From assembly GCA_003566995.1 (NCBI GenBank), contig PXBG01000125.1, positions 1 through 32,441 on the forward strand: a DNA stretch of 32,441 nt, read 5' to 3'. Numbering within the stretch: position 1 is the first letter of the stretch; every line of letters starts with the position of its first letter. Position numbers and translations under genes: made by a program. The notes beneath the pieces were generated by a model, which was given only the letters and a program-made list of their open reading frames with translations, made no database searches and was not told the DNA's origin. Of this stretch, positions 1-7,418 are shown one piece after another. Source of the stretch: Syntrophobacteraceae bacterium (GTDB lineage Bacteria > Desulfobacterota > Syntrophobacteria > Syntrophobacterales > Syntrophobacteraceae).

Positions 1-2
1 AA

Positions 3-68
3 TCGCCTTCGGTTCTAATCGCCGCCAGCATGGCCTACCTCCTTGTTGATCGTTGTGGGTTGAGATAG
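3..68 (+). CDS. Possible 3' end of an unidentified gene cut by the left edge
   Basis: A reading frame is open from the window edge to TAG at 66-68. It gives about 21 residues with a hydrophobic stretch (VLIAASMAYLLV) and a short polar tail, like the end of a protein with a terminal membrane helix. So short a frame could be chance, and no family is recognisable. Confidence 0.2.
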   Translation, partial: SPSVLIAASMAYLLVDRCGLR

Positions 69-346
69 ACTATGCATCTAAAAGAAATCATTGGCAATAA
101 ATAAATAACGTTGTAGGGTTAGGGGAATTCCCTTCGTTCAGCAAGAGCATTGCGAATGGGTCATTTTGAGTATTGCAAGCAATGTGCCCATTATGGTTTC
201 TTATAAAAGAACCCTTTTCTTATTTGCCTCAGGGCTCAAAGTTCACCTGAATCCCCGGGGAGTATTTCAGGTTTCTGGTGTCCTGAGTATTTTGTGAGAT
301 AAACTTCATCGGTTTCTTTGGTAAGCTTAGTCCGATTCTGTCCATT

Positions 347-688
347 TTGAATAAAGGTTCATGGATCAGCCAATGGGCTGTTGCGAACGGAGATGCTGAC
401 TTGGGTCGTGTAACATGGATTTGCAGGCTTGTGCTGTCGGCGTTGTTGACCGCTCCTTCCCATCCCGCACATGGCAGACAGAGGATTGTCTTCGATTATT
501 ATTTTCGCGATGGTTGCCGGGCATGTCCCATTGTGGTAGTGGCGGCCCTCGCCTTCGACTTTGATCCACGGGGACGTTTCCAAGGGAGCCAACTGGCCCA
601 CTTGATGCGCATTCATCACGTTCCCGGAGCGTGTATGCCCGAGGAATTGCCCCCCTTGCTCACAGAAGGGCAAGCAGAAACCGAGTGA
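347..688 (+). pseudogene. Possible remnant or small gene with an FRDGCRAC/FDFD segment
   Basis: A 113-codon frame opens with TTG at 347, with no convincing ribosome site. Its middle part (residues about 46-80) reads like a folded protein: it has an RIVFDYYFRDGC segment, a CRAC pair and an acidic FDFDPRGRF strand. Both ends look unstructured, suggesting an eroded gene or a wrong start. I do not recognise the family with confidence. The alternative is a chance frame in non-coding DNA. Confidence 0.28.
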
Positions 689-771
689 GGAAAGGGAACA
701 CGCAGCGAAAAAACTTCTCCTTCTCTCCCCGCTACATTTTATCCCGCCGGTTTCAGCGGTGTCGGTCCTGC

Positions 772-790
772 AATGGGTTTAAAATGCACC
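772..790 (+). promoter_or_regulatory. Putative upstream activator site, copy 1 (AAAATGCACC motif)
   Basis: The sequence AATGGGTTTAAAATGCACC nearly matches AATGGGGTTCAAAATGCACC at 5712-5731. A degenerate opposing half, ACATTTTA, lies at 734-741. The motif sits 153 bp before a sigma-54-like promoter, a normal distance for an enhancer bound by an NtrC-type activator. The binding protein is inferred to be the regulator encoded at 4154-5491. Confidence 0.5.
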
Positions 791-943
791 TGGTTTTTTC
801 AGAAACGACATTGGCGCGCCCTGCCCTTTTTCCCTGAGGCACATTTTTTTGATCTTTCCAATGGGCACAATGGCCCGACATCATTGCGCATTGCCAGATA
901 TGGAGCTTTCACGGCCAGTGTTCCCACGGTCTTGATGATCACC

Positions 944-958
944 TGGCACAAAAGTTGT
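944..958 (+). promoter_or_regulatory. Putative sigma-54 (-24/-12) promoter of the first Orp-type operon
   Basis: TGGCACAAAAGTTGT has a perfect TGGCAC -24 box, the required 10 bases between GG and the -12 dinucleotide, and TTGT in place of TTGC. The predicted transcription start is near 970, about 55 bases before the ATG at 1026. The element and its upstream motif support RpoN control of the 1026-3507 operon. Confidence 0.6.
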
Positions 959-1025
959 CTATTGTCTCCATACAAGTTGCTGTTGGAGAATTGCTGGATT
1001 GAACCGGGGACGTGAGGAAAATGTC

Positions 1026-1655
1026 ATGCTGGCCATTGCTGTTTTGCGTTCGAGAGTGGCACCTGTGCTCGACTGGTGTTCGAAATTTGTGGTCTATTCC
1101 GCTGTTGGCGGGGAAAATGACGGCAGGGAAATCACCTTTGAGAATTCTCGGGGTCACGAAATTCTCAAAAGCCTTCATGAGCGCGGAGTGGGTTCCGTGA
1201 TCTGTGGAGCCTTGACGAGAGAACTGCTGGATTACGCTCAACATTTAGACATTCACGTCATTCATGGCGTGGCAGGGAACATCCCTGAAATTCTCAACGC
1301 CTACAGGAACGAAGAACTGCATCAGCCCCGCTACCGTCTGCCTGGCTGCAGGGGGCCCTGCCATTACCGGCGGCGAAGAGGGAACGATCACGCCACTCGC
1401 GGTGACGAACAGGGAAAAGTGATGAGGGGCCAATGGGGTCAGGGAAATCAAGGGCCCGGCCGCGGTGAGCAAGGAAGGTGGGGGTCTGTATGCAATCCAG
1501 GAGTGCCCGAAGGGGGGCAAACCCCGGGTGCGGCAGGGTTGGAGGGAGCGGCCTGTGTTTGTCCCCGGTGCGGGAAGGAAGTGTTCCATCAACGGGGAAT
1601 TCCCTGTTTTCAGAGGACTTGTCCTCAGTGTGGCCAATCCATGAGGCGAAAGTGA
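1026..1655 (+). CDS. NifX/NifB-like (dinitrogenase iron-molybdenum cofactor) domain protein with C-terminal zinc ribbon
   Basis: The protein has 209 residues. Residues 1-110 fit the dinitrogenase Fe-Mo cofactor biosynthesis fold (PF02579, MTH1175-like): a short first strand, GVGSVICGALTRE, HVIHGVAGNIPEILNAY, and a closing PGCRGPC. A Gly/Arg/Gln-rich linker follows (about 120-170). The C-terminus is a zinc ribbon with CVCPRCG and CPQCG pairs. Such domains bind metal-sulfur clusters. The ATG at 1026 is chosen over an upstream TTG at 999 because GAGG lies nine bases before it. The gene is first in an operon with two ferredoxin-MinD ATPases and sits behind a sigma-54-like promoter. The first strand lacks the usual HFGR segment (CSKFVVY instead), so cluster ligands may differ from stand-alone Orp. 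Confidence 0.8.
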   Translation: MLAIAVLRSRVAPVLDWCSKFVVYSAVGGENDGREITFENSRGHEILKSLHERGVGSVICGALTRELLDYAQHLDIHVIHGVAGNIPEILNAYRNEELHQPRYRLPGCRGPCHYRRRRGNDHATRGDEQGKVMRGQWGQGNQGPGRGEQGRWGSVCNPGVPEGGQTPGAAGLEGAACVCPRCGKEVFHQRGIPCFQRTCPQCGQSMRRK

Positions 1656-1692
1656 ACGGAAAAGACGAACCGTTTTCAAGGAGATTCCCGAG

Positions 1693-2538
1693 ATGATCGT
1701 CAGTGTTGCCAGCGGCAAGGGAGGGACGGGTAAGACCACCATTGCTGTCAACCTCGCAATGGCCCTGTCTGGTGAAAACATTCAACTGTTGGACTGCGAC
1801 GTGGAAGAGCCCAATGCCCATCTTTTCCTCAATCCTTCAATGCATGGGGAACACACCGTGTCCATGGAGGTGCCCCGGATAGATGAGGAAAAGTGCACGC
1901 ACTGCGGAAAATGCCAGGAAATTTGCCAGTTCAATGCCATCGGCATTCTTCCCAATGTGGCCCTCACATTTCAGGAATTGTGCCATGGTTGCGGAGGGTG
2001 TTTCATGGTGTGTCCCGAAGAGGCCGTCATGTCGGGGCTGCGCACCATCGGCACGGTGGAGGAAGGTCGAAAGGGCCCGGTGGACTTTGTCCACGGCCGT
2101 TTGCGCGTGGGAGAAGCCATGGCTCCCCCCCTCATCAAAAAAGTGCGCCAATATGCGGTGCCTGAAAAGCTGAGCATTGTGGATGCGCCTCCGGGGACCT
2201 CCTGCCCCGTCATCGCCGCATTGCGGGGCAGTGATTACGTCATTCTTGTGACCGAACCCACACCTTTCGGCCTCAATGATTTGAAACTGGCCGTCGGCGC
2301 CGTGCGAACGCTCAGGATTCCCATGGGCATTGTCATCAACCGTTGCGACGTGGGAGACCGAAAGGTCCAGGAATATGCCTCCCGGGAAAACATACCGGTT
2401 CTTCTGGAAGTTCCCTTTGATCGTCATGTGGCGGAAAGTTACGCACGGGGGGAAGTTCTCGTGGATGGTTTTCCCCGGTGGAAGGAGATGATGCTCCAGC
2501 TCTTCCGGGAGATCCGGTCCCGCATGCATGTGCCCTGA
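1693..2538 (+). CDS. MinD-superfamily P-loop ATPase with inserted ferredoxin domain (Orp-complex type)
   Basis: A 281-residue cytoplasmic ATPase of the COG1149 type. The deviant Walker A motif GKGGTGKTT is at residues 8-16 and a DAPPG switch at 164-168. Between them lies a two-cluster ferredoxin insert with Cys68, 71, 74, 78 and Cys97, 100, 103, 107, which should hold two [4Fe-4S] clusters. ATP-dependent metal-sulfur cluster transfer or assembly is the usual proposal for this group; the exact reaction is not known. AAGGAG lies nine bases before the ATG. It starts 37 bases after the NifX-like gene and is followed by a paralogue. In D. vulgaris, two such ATPases (DVU2103 and DVU2104) belong to the Orp complex. 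Confidence 0.88.
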   Translation: MIVSVASGKGGTGKTTIAVNLAMALSGENIQLLDCDVEEPNAHLFLNPSMHGEHTVSMEVPRIDEEKCTHCGKCQEICQFNAIGILPNVALTFQELCHGCGGCFMVCPEEAVMSGLRTIGTVEEGRKGPVDFVHGRLRVGEAMAPPLIKKVRQYAVPEKLSIVDAPPGTSCPVIAALRGSDYVILVTEPTPFGLNDLKLAVGAVRTLRIPMGIVINRCDVGDRKVQEYASRENIPVLLEVPFDRHVAESYARGEVLVDGFPRWKEMMLQLFREIRSRMHVP

Positions 2539-2646
2539 AAACCCTCCAGGGTCTTTGCTCAAGCGTTTGAAACGGGTCTTGCGGTTCACATGATGGAATC
2601 GTCGGAGGCGCCTCAGGAATGCGCCTGAAGGGAAGAGAGTGAGGTC

Positions 2647-3507
2647 ATGAAAGAACTTGTGGTCATCAGTGGCAAGGGTGGGACAGGAAAAACAAGTCTC
2701 CTGGGCGCGTTCGCCGCTCTTGGTGAGGAGATCATCATGTGCGACGCGGATGTGGATGCGGCGGACCTGCACCTCCTTTTGAAGCCCGAGATTCTCGAGT
2801 CGCACGAGTTTCGGGCGGGTCATCAGGCCGTCATCGATCCCGACCGCTGCACCCAGTGTGGCGATTGCCTGGCAAGGTGCCGGTTCGACGCCATCAGTGA
2901 AAACTTTGAAGTGGATCCCATTTCCTGCGAGGGATGCGGCGTCTGCTGGCATTTCTGTCCCTCAAAGGCCATAGATTTTCCGGAGAATCTCTGCGGGGAA
3001 TGGTATTATTCCAAAACGCGCTTTGGACCCATGGTGCACGCACAGCTGGGCATTGCCGAAGAGAACTCGGGAAGACTGGTCACCCTGGTGCGCCAGGAAG
3101 CTCGCCGCCGGGGTGAGGAACAGGGCAAAAAATTGATTCTCACGGACGGTCCTCCTGGCATTGGTTGTCCCGTCATTGCGTCCATGGGAGGAGCCTCAGC
3201 CGTTCTGGTGGTTTCCGAACCCACTGTTTCCGGCAAGCACGATCTTGACCGGGTGGCCCAACTGGGAGATCATTTTCAAATACCCGTGCTGGTGTGCGTG
3301 AACAAGGCGGATCTCTATTGGAAGGCTTCGCGGGAGATTGAGTCTTTGTGCAAGAGCAGGGGCTATACATTTCTGGGCCACCTGCCTTTCGACCCCGCCT
3401 TCACACAGGCTCAGGTCGAGGGCAAAACCATTGTGGAGCATCAGTCCGGTTCGGCCAAAGAGGCGGTGGTGGACTTGTGGCGGCGGGTGCACAGGGAGAT
3501 TTTCTGA
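2647..3507 (+). CDS. Second MinD-superfamily ATPase with inserted ferredoxin domain
   Basis: The protein has 286 residues and is a diverged paralogue of the upstream gene. The P-loop GKGGTGKTS is at residues 9-17. The ferredoxin insert has Cys68, 71, 74, 78 and Cys94, 97, 100, 104, and a DGPPG switch follows. The spacing in the second Cys quartet matches the first paralogue, so both should carry two [4Fe-4S] clusters. The pair may form a heterodimer, as expected for MinD-type ATPases, although dimer partners cannot be read from sequence. The intervening 108 bases hold only a ribosome site near the ATG. The operon appears to end here, before the palindrome array. Confidence 0.88.
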   Translation: MKELVVISGKGGTGKTSLLGAFAALGEEIIMCDADVDAADLHLLLKPEILESHEFRAGHQAVIDPDRCTQCGDCLARCRFDAISENFEVDPISCEGCGVCWHFCPSKAIDFPENLCGEWYYSKTRFGPMVHAQLGIAEENSGRLVTLVRQEARRRGEEQGKKLILTDGPPGIGCPVIASMGGASAVLVVSEPTVSGKHDLDRVAQLGDHFQIPVLVCVNKADLYWKASREIESLCKSRGYTFLGHLPFDPAFTQAQVEGKTIVEHQSGSAKEAVVDLWRRVHREIF

Positions 3508-3615
3508 GGCCCGGCGAAGGAACGGGCGGTTTTGCCGGCCAAGCCAAAAGGCCAATGCCAATGCCAATGCTTTTGATTCAAGGGATTGCGTTCTGACTTC
3601 CTCCGTCACTCTTGC

Positions 3616-3993
3616 CATTCCCGTGCAGGAAGTCCAGCCGGCGTATCCTCCCGGCATAAAGGTCTTTATGGCTTCACCCCCGCGCAGGCGGGGGCGGGGA
3701 AAATCCTGAAAAGACTGGATTCCCGCCTGCGCGGGAATGACGCAATGAGAGTCGGGCGAGGCGTTTCAAAACGATTGGATTCGTGCGTTTGCGGGAATGA
3801 GAGTCCCCATGTTGGTCACGGTGGCAGGGTTACCCTGGATTCCCGCCTGCGCGGGAATGACGTGCCATCAGTGACGAGTGGGACCCACTTGAAACCCTCA
3901 CCCTGAGATTCCCGCCTGCGCGGGAATGACGCGACAAGGGCTTTCAGGCGTGCCTGCCCAAGGCCTGGATTCCTGCCTGCGCGGGAATGACGT
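3616..3993. repeat. REP-like palindromic array with roughly 60-bp period
   Basis: The core TCCCGCCTGCGCGGGAATGA, usually preceded by TGGAT and followed by CG, occurs at 3721 and 3841. Near-copies start at 3781 (TCGTGCGTTTGCGGGAATGA), 3910 and 3971. The start-to-start steps are 60, 60, 69 and 61 bases. A related palindrome (CCCCCGCGCAGGCGGGGG) is at 3677-3694, and a degenerate reverse-oriented copy is near 3616-3638. Each core is self-complementary (CCCGC...GCGGG), typical of REP elements common in proteobacteria. The array fills the 646-base gap between the second MinD gene and the sigma-54 activator. Confidence 0.85.
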
Positions 3994-4153
3994 GAACAAG
4001 CCTTCACAGTGGGCGGTAAAAGTTATGAGATGAGGCCATTGAACCAGGAGGTTCCCCTTCGGTGAACTGAAAAATTCTCTCTGGAACTCTCTTTCGCAAA
4101 AATCCTTTTCATGCGGCCCCTCATGGGATGACCGCGGAAAGAATCAGAGGCCC

Positions 4154-5491
4154 GTGATTCATTCAGAAATATCCCCTCAGAACCGGACCATTCTCAACAG
4201 TGTGGCCGATGGGGTTTTCACCGTCGACCTGGAATGGCGCATCACCTTTTTCAACCGGGCGGCGGAACACATCACGGGAATTTCCGTGGAGGAAGCCATG
4301 GGAAAACCCTGCTGCGAAGTGTTCAGGGCCAATGTGTGCCAGTCCACCTGTGTGCTCAACTACACGCTGGAAACGGGAAAACCCGTGGTGAACAGGCCCA
4401 TCGTCATTCTTCGGGCAGACGGCAAGGAAATTCCCATCACCATCAGCACGGCGCTTCTCAAAAACGATGCGGGGAAGGTCATCGGAGGGGTGGAGACGTT
4501 TCGGGATCTGAGCCTTGAACAAACCCTTCGAAAGGAACTGGAAGGCCAATGCCAGTTCCAGGACATCATTTCAAGGTCTCCCCTCATGAGAAAAATATTT
4601 GCCATCCTTCCCCACGTGGCCGAGAGTGAGAGCACCGTGCTCATACAGGGAGAGAGTGGAACGGGAAAGGAATTGCTCAGCAGGGCCATTCACAATCTCA
4701 GTCAGAGAGCCAAGGGACCTTTCGTGGCCCTCAATTGCGGGGCATTGCCCGACACTTTACTGGAGTCGGAGCTTTTCGGCCATGTGGCGGGAGCCTTCAC
4801 CGATGCGCGGCGGGACCGGCCGGGCCGGTTTGCCGTGGCTGAAAGAGGGACTCTTTTTCTCGACGAAATAGGAGACATCTCCCCCGCCCTTCAGGTGCGC
4901 CTTCTGAGGGTTCTGGAGGAACGCTGCTACGAGCCTCTCGGATCCTCCAAAAGCATCAGGACGGATGTGCGAATCATCACCGCTTCCAACCGCGATCTGG
5001 CCCGCCTTGTGGATGAGGGAATTTTTCGCAAGGATCTTTTCTACCGCATAAACGTGGTGCGGCTGGAGTTGCCCGTGCTGGCTCAGCGCAAGGAAGACAT
5101 TCCTCTCATCGTGGATCATTTCATTGAAAAGCTCAATCGCCTGCGAGGCAGGCACATTGCCGGGATCAGCCAGGAGGCTTTGTCCAGTCTGATGAACTAT
5201 CACTGGCCCGGAAACATTCGGGAACTGGAAAATGCCGTGGAATACGCTTTCATCTTGTGCCGGGAAGGCCTCATTCAACCCCTTCACCTTCCGGAACATT
5301 TGCGCAGGTCTGCTGAAGCACCGCTTCTCTGGGAGGGGGGCACTCTCAGGGATGCGGAAAGAGTCGCCATCCTGCAGGCATTGGAAAGAAACACCTGGAA
5401 ACGGATGGCCACGGCCAGAGAACTGGACATCGACAAAAACACTCTGCGCCGAAAAATTCAGCAGTATTCCCTCACGCCCCGGAAAGCCTGA
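4154..5491 (+). CDS. PAS-domain sigma-54-dependent transcriptional activator
   Basis: A 445-residue NtrC-type enhancer-binding protein without a receiver domain. A PAS domain (residues about 10-115) carries a cysteine group at Cys53, 54, 62 and 66, which could sense redox state or a metal cluster. The AAA+ domain has Walker A GESGTGKE (166-173), a GAFTDA loop (213-218) where the family consensus is GAFTGA, and Walker B LFLDEIGD (234-241). A Fis-type helix-turn-helix ends the protein (ARELDIDKNTLRRKI). The start is GTG at 4154, preceded closely by AGAGG. By position it corresponds to DVU2106 of the D. vulgaris Orp locus and probably drives both flanking operons. Confidence 0.88.
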   Translation: MIHSEISPQNRTILNSVADGVFTVDLEWRITFFNRAAEHITGISVEEAMGKPCCEVFRANVCQSTCVLNYTLETGKPVVNRPIVILRADGKEIPITISTALLKNDAGKVIGGVETFRDLSLEQTLRKELEGQCQFQDIISRSPLMRKIFAILPHVAESESTVLIQGESGTGKELLSRAIHNLSQRAKGPFVALNCGALPDTLLESELFGHVAGAFTDARRDRPGRFAVAERGTLFLDEIGDISPALQVRLLRVLEERCYEPLGSSKSIRTDVRIITASNRDLARLVDEGIFRKDLFYRINVVRLELPVLAQRKEDIPLIVDHFIEKLNRLRGRHIAGISQEALSSLMNYHWPGNIRELENAVEYAFILCREGLIQPLHLPEHLRRSAEAPLLWEGGTLRDAERVAILQALERNTWKRMATARELDIDKNTLRRKIQQYSLTPRKA

Positions 5492-5679
5492 TCCTTCTTG
5501 ATTCCTTCAAAAGAGGAAAAGGCTCTGAAGTGACGGAAGGATTCGGCCTGGGGCTGGCAACCGTCAAAGCCATTGTGGACGGCCACGGAGGGCGCCTCAT
5601 GGTTTCCAGCGAGGTGGGGCAGGGTTCCGTTTTCAGCGTTTTTCTGCCCATCTTGAAAACCACCCCCACACAGACCTGA
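5491..5679 (+). pseudogene. 3' remnant of a histidine kinase (ATPase domain end only)
   Basis: A frame different from the upstream activator reads LLDSFKRGKGSEVTEGFGLG, then LATVKAIVDGHGGRL, VSSEVGQGSVFSVFLPIL, and a TGA at 5677. This is the F-box, G2 box and final strands of a HATPase_c domain. No dimerisation domain, N box or start codon exists, because the open frame runs back into the end of the activator gene. A kinase once adjacent to the regulator appears to have been deleted, leaving about 60 codons. Translation by read-through or coupling is possible but would not make a kinase. Confidence 0.8.
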
Positions 5680-5684
5680 AAACC

Positions 5685-5731
5685 GGTGCATTTTGGTTCT
5701 TTGACCCTTTCAATGGGGTTCAAAATGCACC
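5685..5731. promoter_or_regulatory. Putative upstream activator site, copy 2 (perfect inverted repeat)
   Basis: GGTGCATTTTG at 5685-5695 and CAAAATGCACC at 5721-5731 are perfect reverse complements separated by 25 bases. The right half, with its AATGGGGTT flank, matches the site at 772-790. It begins six bases after the kinase remnant's stop and ends 125 bp before a sigma-54-like element. It is inferred to be a two-site enhancer for the activator encoded at 4154-5491. A transcription terminator is less likely because no T-run follows. Confidence 0.55.
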
Positions 5732-6143
5732 CGCAACACAACCCCCCACCCCTTCCCATCGCCACCGAATGCCTTCCTCTTTTTCTTTTTTATCCACATA
5801 AATCATTGTTGTCATTGCTGTTTGTTTTTTTGAACTCCCTTTGATTTTTTCTGCTGGCATGCTCCGTGTAAATCTCTCTGTGCGGATCGGTGAAAATCAT
5901 CGGCCGCAATGGCTTCAGGCACTGTCGCCCCGAAACCGCACCGGAATCCGCAATGTCTTCAATATCCGGATTTTCCAGGGAGCACACAGGGGGAGCTCAT
6001 GAGGAAGGGCCTATGCAGGCGGGTCGGCCGGTGAACTCGAAAGGGTCGATCCATTCAAAAGGTTTGTTTTTGTGCTCACGGGCATTTTCTGCCGGTGAAA
6101 AGCTTTGAAAAAGTGCAACCATCTCGAAAAGAAAGGTCGGAAA
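5732..6143 (+). other. Long leader and regulatory region before the Mrp-Orp gene
   Basis: No convincing gene is present. The left part (5780-5850) is T-rich, with an AAATCATTGTTGT stretch that could be bent by IHF between enhancer and promoter. The predicted start near 5883 leaves an unusually long leader of about 260 bases. The leader includes a small frame at 6013-6108 with a GAGGAAGG ribosome-like site, but its peptide has no recognisable features. Confidence 0.4.
5857..5871 (+). promoter_or_regulatory. Putative sigma-54 (-24/-12) promoter of the Mrp-Orp operon
   Basis: TGGCATGCTCCGTGT keeps TGGCA, ten bases between GG and the -12 dinucleotide, and TGT at -12. It is weaker than the element at 944-958. 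Like that element it has T rather than C in the final position. It is preceded at 125 bp by the inverted repeat at 5685-5731. Confidence 0.42.
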
Positions 6144-7400
6144 ATGGGATCCTGCGCTACGGGTCAATGTGGAAGCGGTCAAAAATCATCATCCAGGGAT
6201 GACGATCAGAGTGTCCTTCTTGAAAACCAGTTGAAGCGCATCAGGAATAAACTGGTGGTCATGAGCGGGAAAGGGGGTGTGGGAAAGAGTTCCGTGGCCG
6301 CCTATCTTGCCCTGGGACTTTCGCGCCTGGGATATAAAGTGGGCCTGATGGATGTGGACCTTCACGGGCCAAGCATTCCCCGCATGCTGGGAATTCATGG
6401 CATGTTCGACATGGACAGGGACAACAACAGGTTGATTCCCCACCGCTACAACGAAAACCTTCAGGTGGTTTCCATCGACTGCCTCCTTGAGGACCGTGAT
6501 TCGGCGGTGATCTGGAGGGGCCCGGTCAAGGACGGAGTGATCCGGCAGTTCGTGGCCGAGGTGAAGTGGGAAGACCTGGACTACCTGGTGGTTGATTCTC
6601 CTCCGGGCACGGGGGATGAACCCTTGAGTGTTGCCCAGACCATTTCAGGGATCAGGGCGGTCATCGTCACCACACCTCAGGAAGTGGCTCTGGCGGACGT
6701 GCGCAAATCCATCAATTTTTGCCGTAAGCTTCAAATGCCCATCGTGGGAGTGGTTGAAAACATGAGCGGCCTCATCTGTCCTCACTGTGACCGGGAAATC
6801 CCTCTCTTCGGCAAGGATGGGGGCAAAAAGATGGCGGAGCACATGAACGTCCCCTTTCTGGGAAGCCTTCCCTTTGACCCCGGTGTCGTGGAAAGGGGAG
6901 ACACGGGTTTGCCCTTGATGGAACAATCCGGTTCGAACCACCATTTCCTTCAGGCCGTGGCTAAAATTGTGGGCGCAGTGGTGCAGTCGACGCCTGTGAA
7001 AAAGACCCTGCAGGGGGATAAAAGCCCAACGCAGCAGGAAAAGGAAACCCTGAAAGATCTCAAAACATTCAAAGCGGCCATTCCCGTGTCCGGTGACGTG
7101 CTGACCAATCACTTCGGACATTGTGAGAAGTTTTCCATCGTCCATGTGGAAGAAGGATCCATCGTGCGCAAGGAATGGGCGGTGCCCCCACCCCACGAAC
7201 CGGGAGTGCTGCCCCGATGGCTGGGAGAGATGAGCGTGAACCTCATCATTGCCGGTGGCATGGGGGGCCGGGCTCAGGATCTTTTCCGCGAACAGAACAT
7301 TCAGGTCATCACGGGAGCCCCTAACCTGGCCCCTGAAGAACTGATCCATCAGTATCTTTCCCGCTCTCTCGTAACGGGCCCCAATGTTTGCGACCATTGA
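6144..7400 (+). CDS. Mrp/NBP35-type ATPase fused to a C-terminal NifX/Orp domain (MrpORP-like)
   Basis: The protein has 418 residues from the ATG at 6144, chosen over TTG at 6105 because AAAGG precedes it. The N-terminus carries Cys4 and Cys9. The Mrp domain has P-loop GKGGVGKSS (42-50), DSPPGTGDE (152-160) and the cluster-binding pair CPHC (212-215). A linker of about 30 residues leads to a NifX/MTH1175 domain (309-405) with an HFGHCEKF segment. Mrp/NBP35 proteins carry and transfer iron-sulfur clusters between two subunits. The fusion matches D. vulgaris DVU2109 of the Orp system. An AGGAGG right after the stop could serve a downstream small frame. Confidence 0.92.
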   Translation: MGSCATGQCGSGQKSSSRDDDQSVLLENQLKRIRNKLVVMSGKGGVGKSSVAAYLALGLSRLGYKVGLMDVDLHGPSIPRMLGIHGMFDMDRDNNRLIPHRYNENLQVVSIDCLLEDRDSAVIWRGPVKDGVIRQFVAEVKWEDLDYLVVDSPPGTGDEPLSVAQTISGIRAVIVTTPQEVALADVRKSINFCRKLQMPIVGVVENMSGLICPHCDREIPLFGKDGGKKMAEHMNVPFLGSLPFDPGVVERGDTGLPLMEQSGSNHHFLQAVAKIVGAVVQSTPVKKTLQGDKSPTQQEKETLKDLKTFKAAIPVSGDVLTNHFGHCEKFSIVHVEEGSIVRKEWAVPPPHEPGVLPRWLGEMSVNLIIAGGMGGRAQDLFREQNIQVITGAPNLAPEELIHQYLSRSLVTGPNVCDH

Positions 7401-7418
7401 AGGAGGCGGGCCCGTCTC

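Larger units (their letters stand above)
69..1025. other. Approximately 1 kb without a convincing intact gene
   Basis: This stretch is AT-richer than its surroundings up to about 350. The frame at 347-688 may be a remnant gene. Further right are an AAAATGCACC motif (772-790) and a sigma-54-like promoter (944-958), which serve the operon starting at 1026. I see no tRNA, rRNA or insertion sequence in it. Confidence 0.5.

Noticed and set aside
1837-2952. Long open frame on the minus strand opposite the MinD genes
   Set aside because: It lies wholly within strongly supported genes on the other strand and shows no family motifs; it reflects codon bias.
3715-3993. CRISPR array (about 28-bp repeats with about 32-bp spacers)
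   Set aside because: The repeats are degenerate self-complementary REP cores, similar palindromes and a reverse copy occur elsewhere, and no cas gene is in the window.
4078-4100. Sigma-54 promoter before the activator gene (TGGAAC...TTTCGC)
   Set aside because: The spacing between GG and GC is 11 bases instead of the required 10, and no copy of the upstream motif is nearby.
5685-5731. Intrinsic terminator of the activator gene
   Set aside because: No T-run follows, the 25-base loop is long, and the right arm with its flank recurs at 772-790, favouring a protein-binding site.
6013-6108. 31-residue leader peptide frame before mrp
   Set aside because: It has a ribosome-like site but no composition or motif suggesting a real peptide; kept only as part of the leader description.
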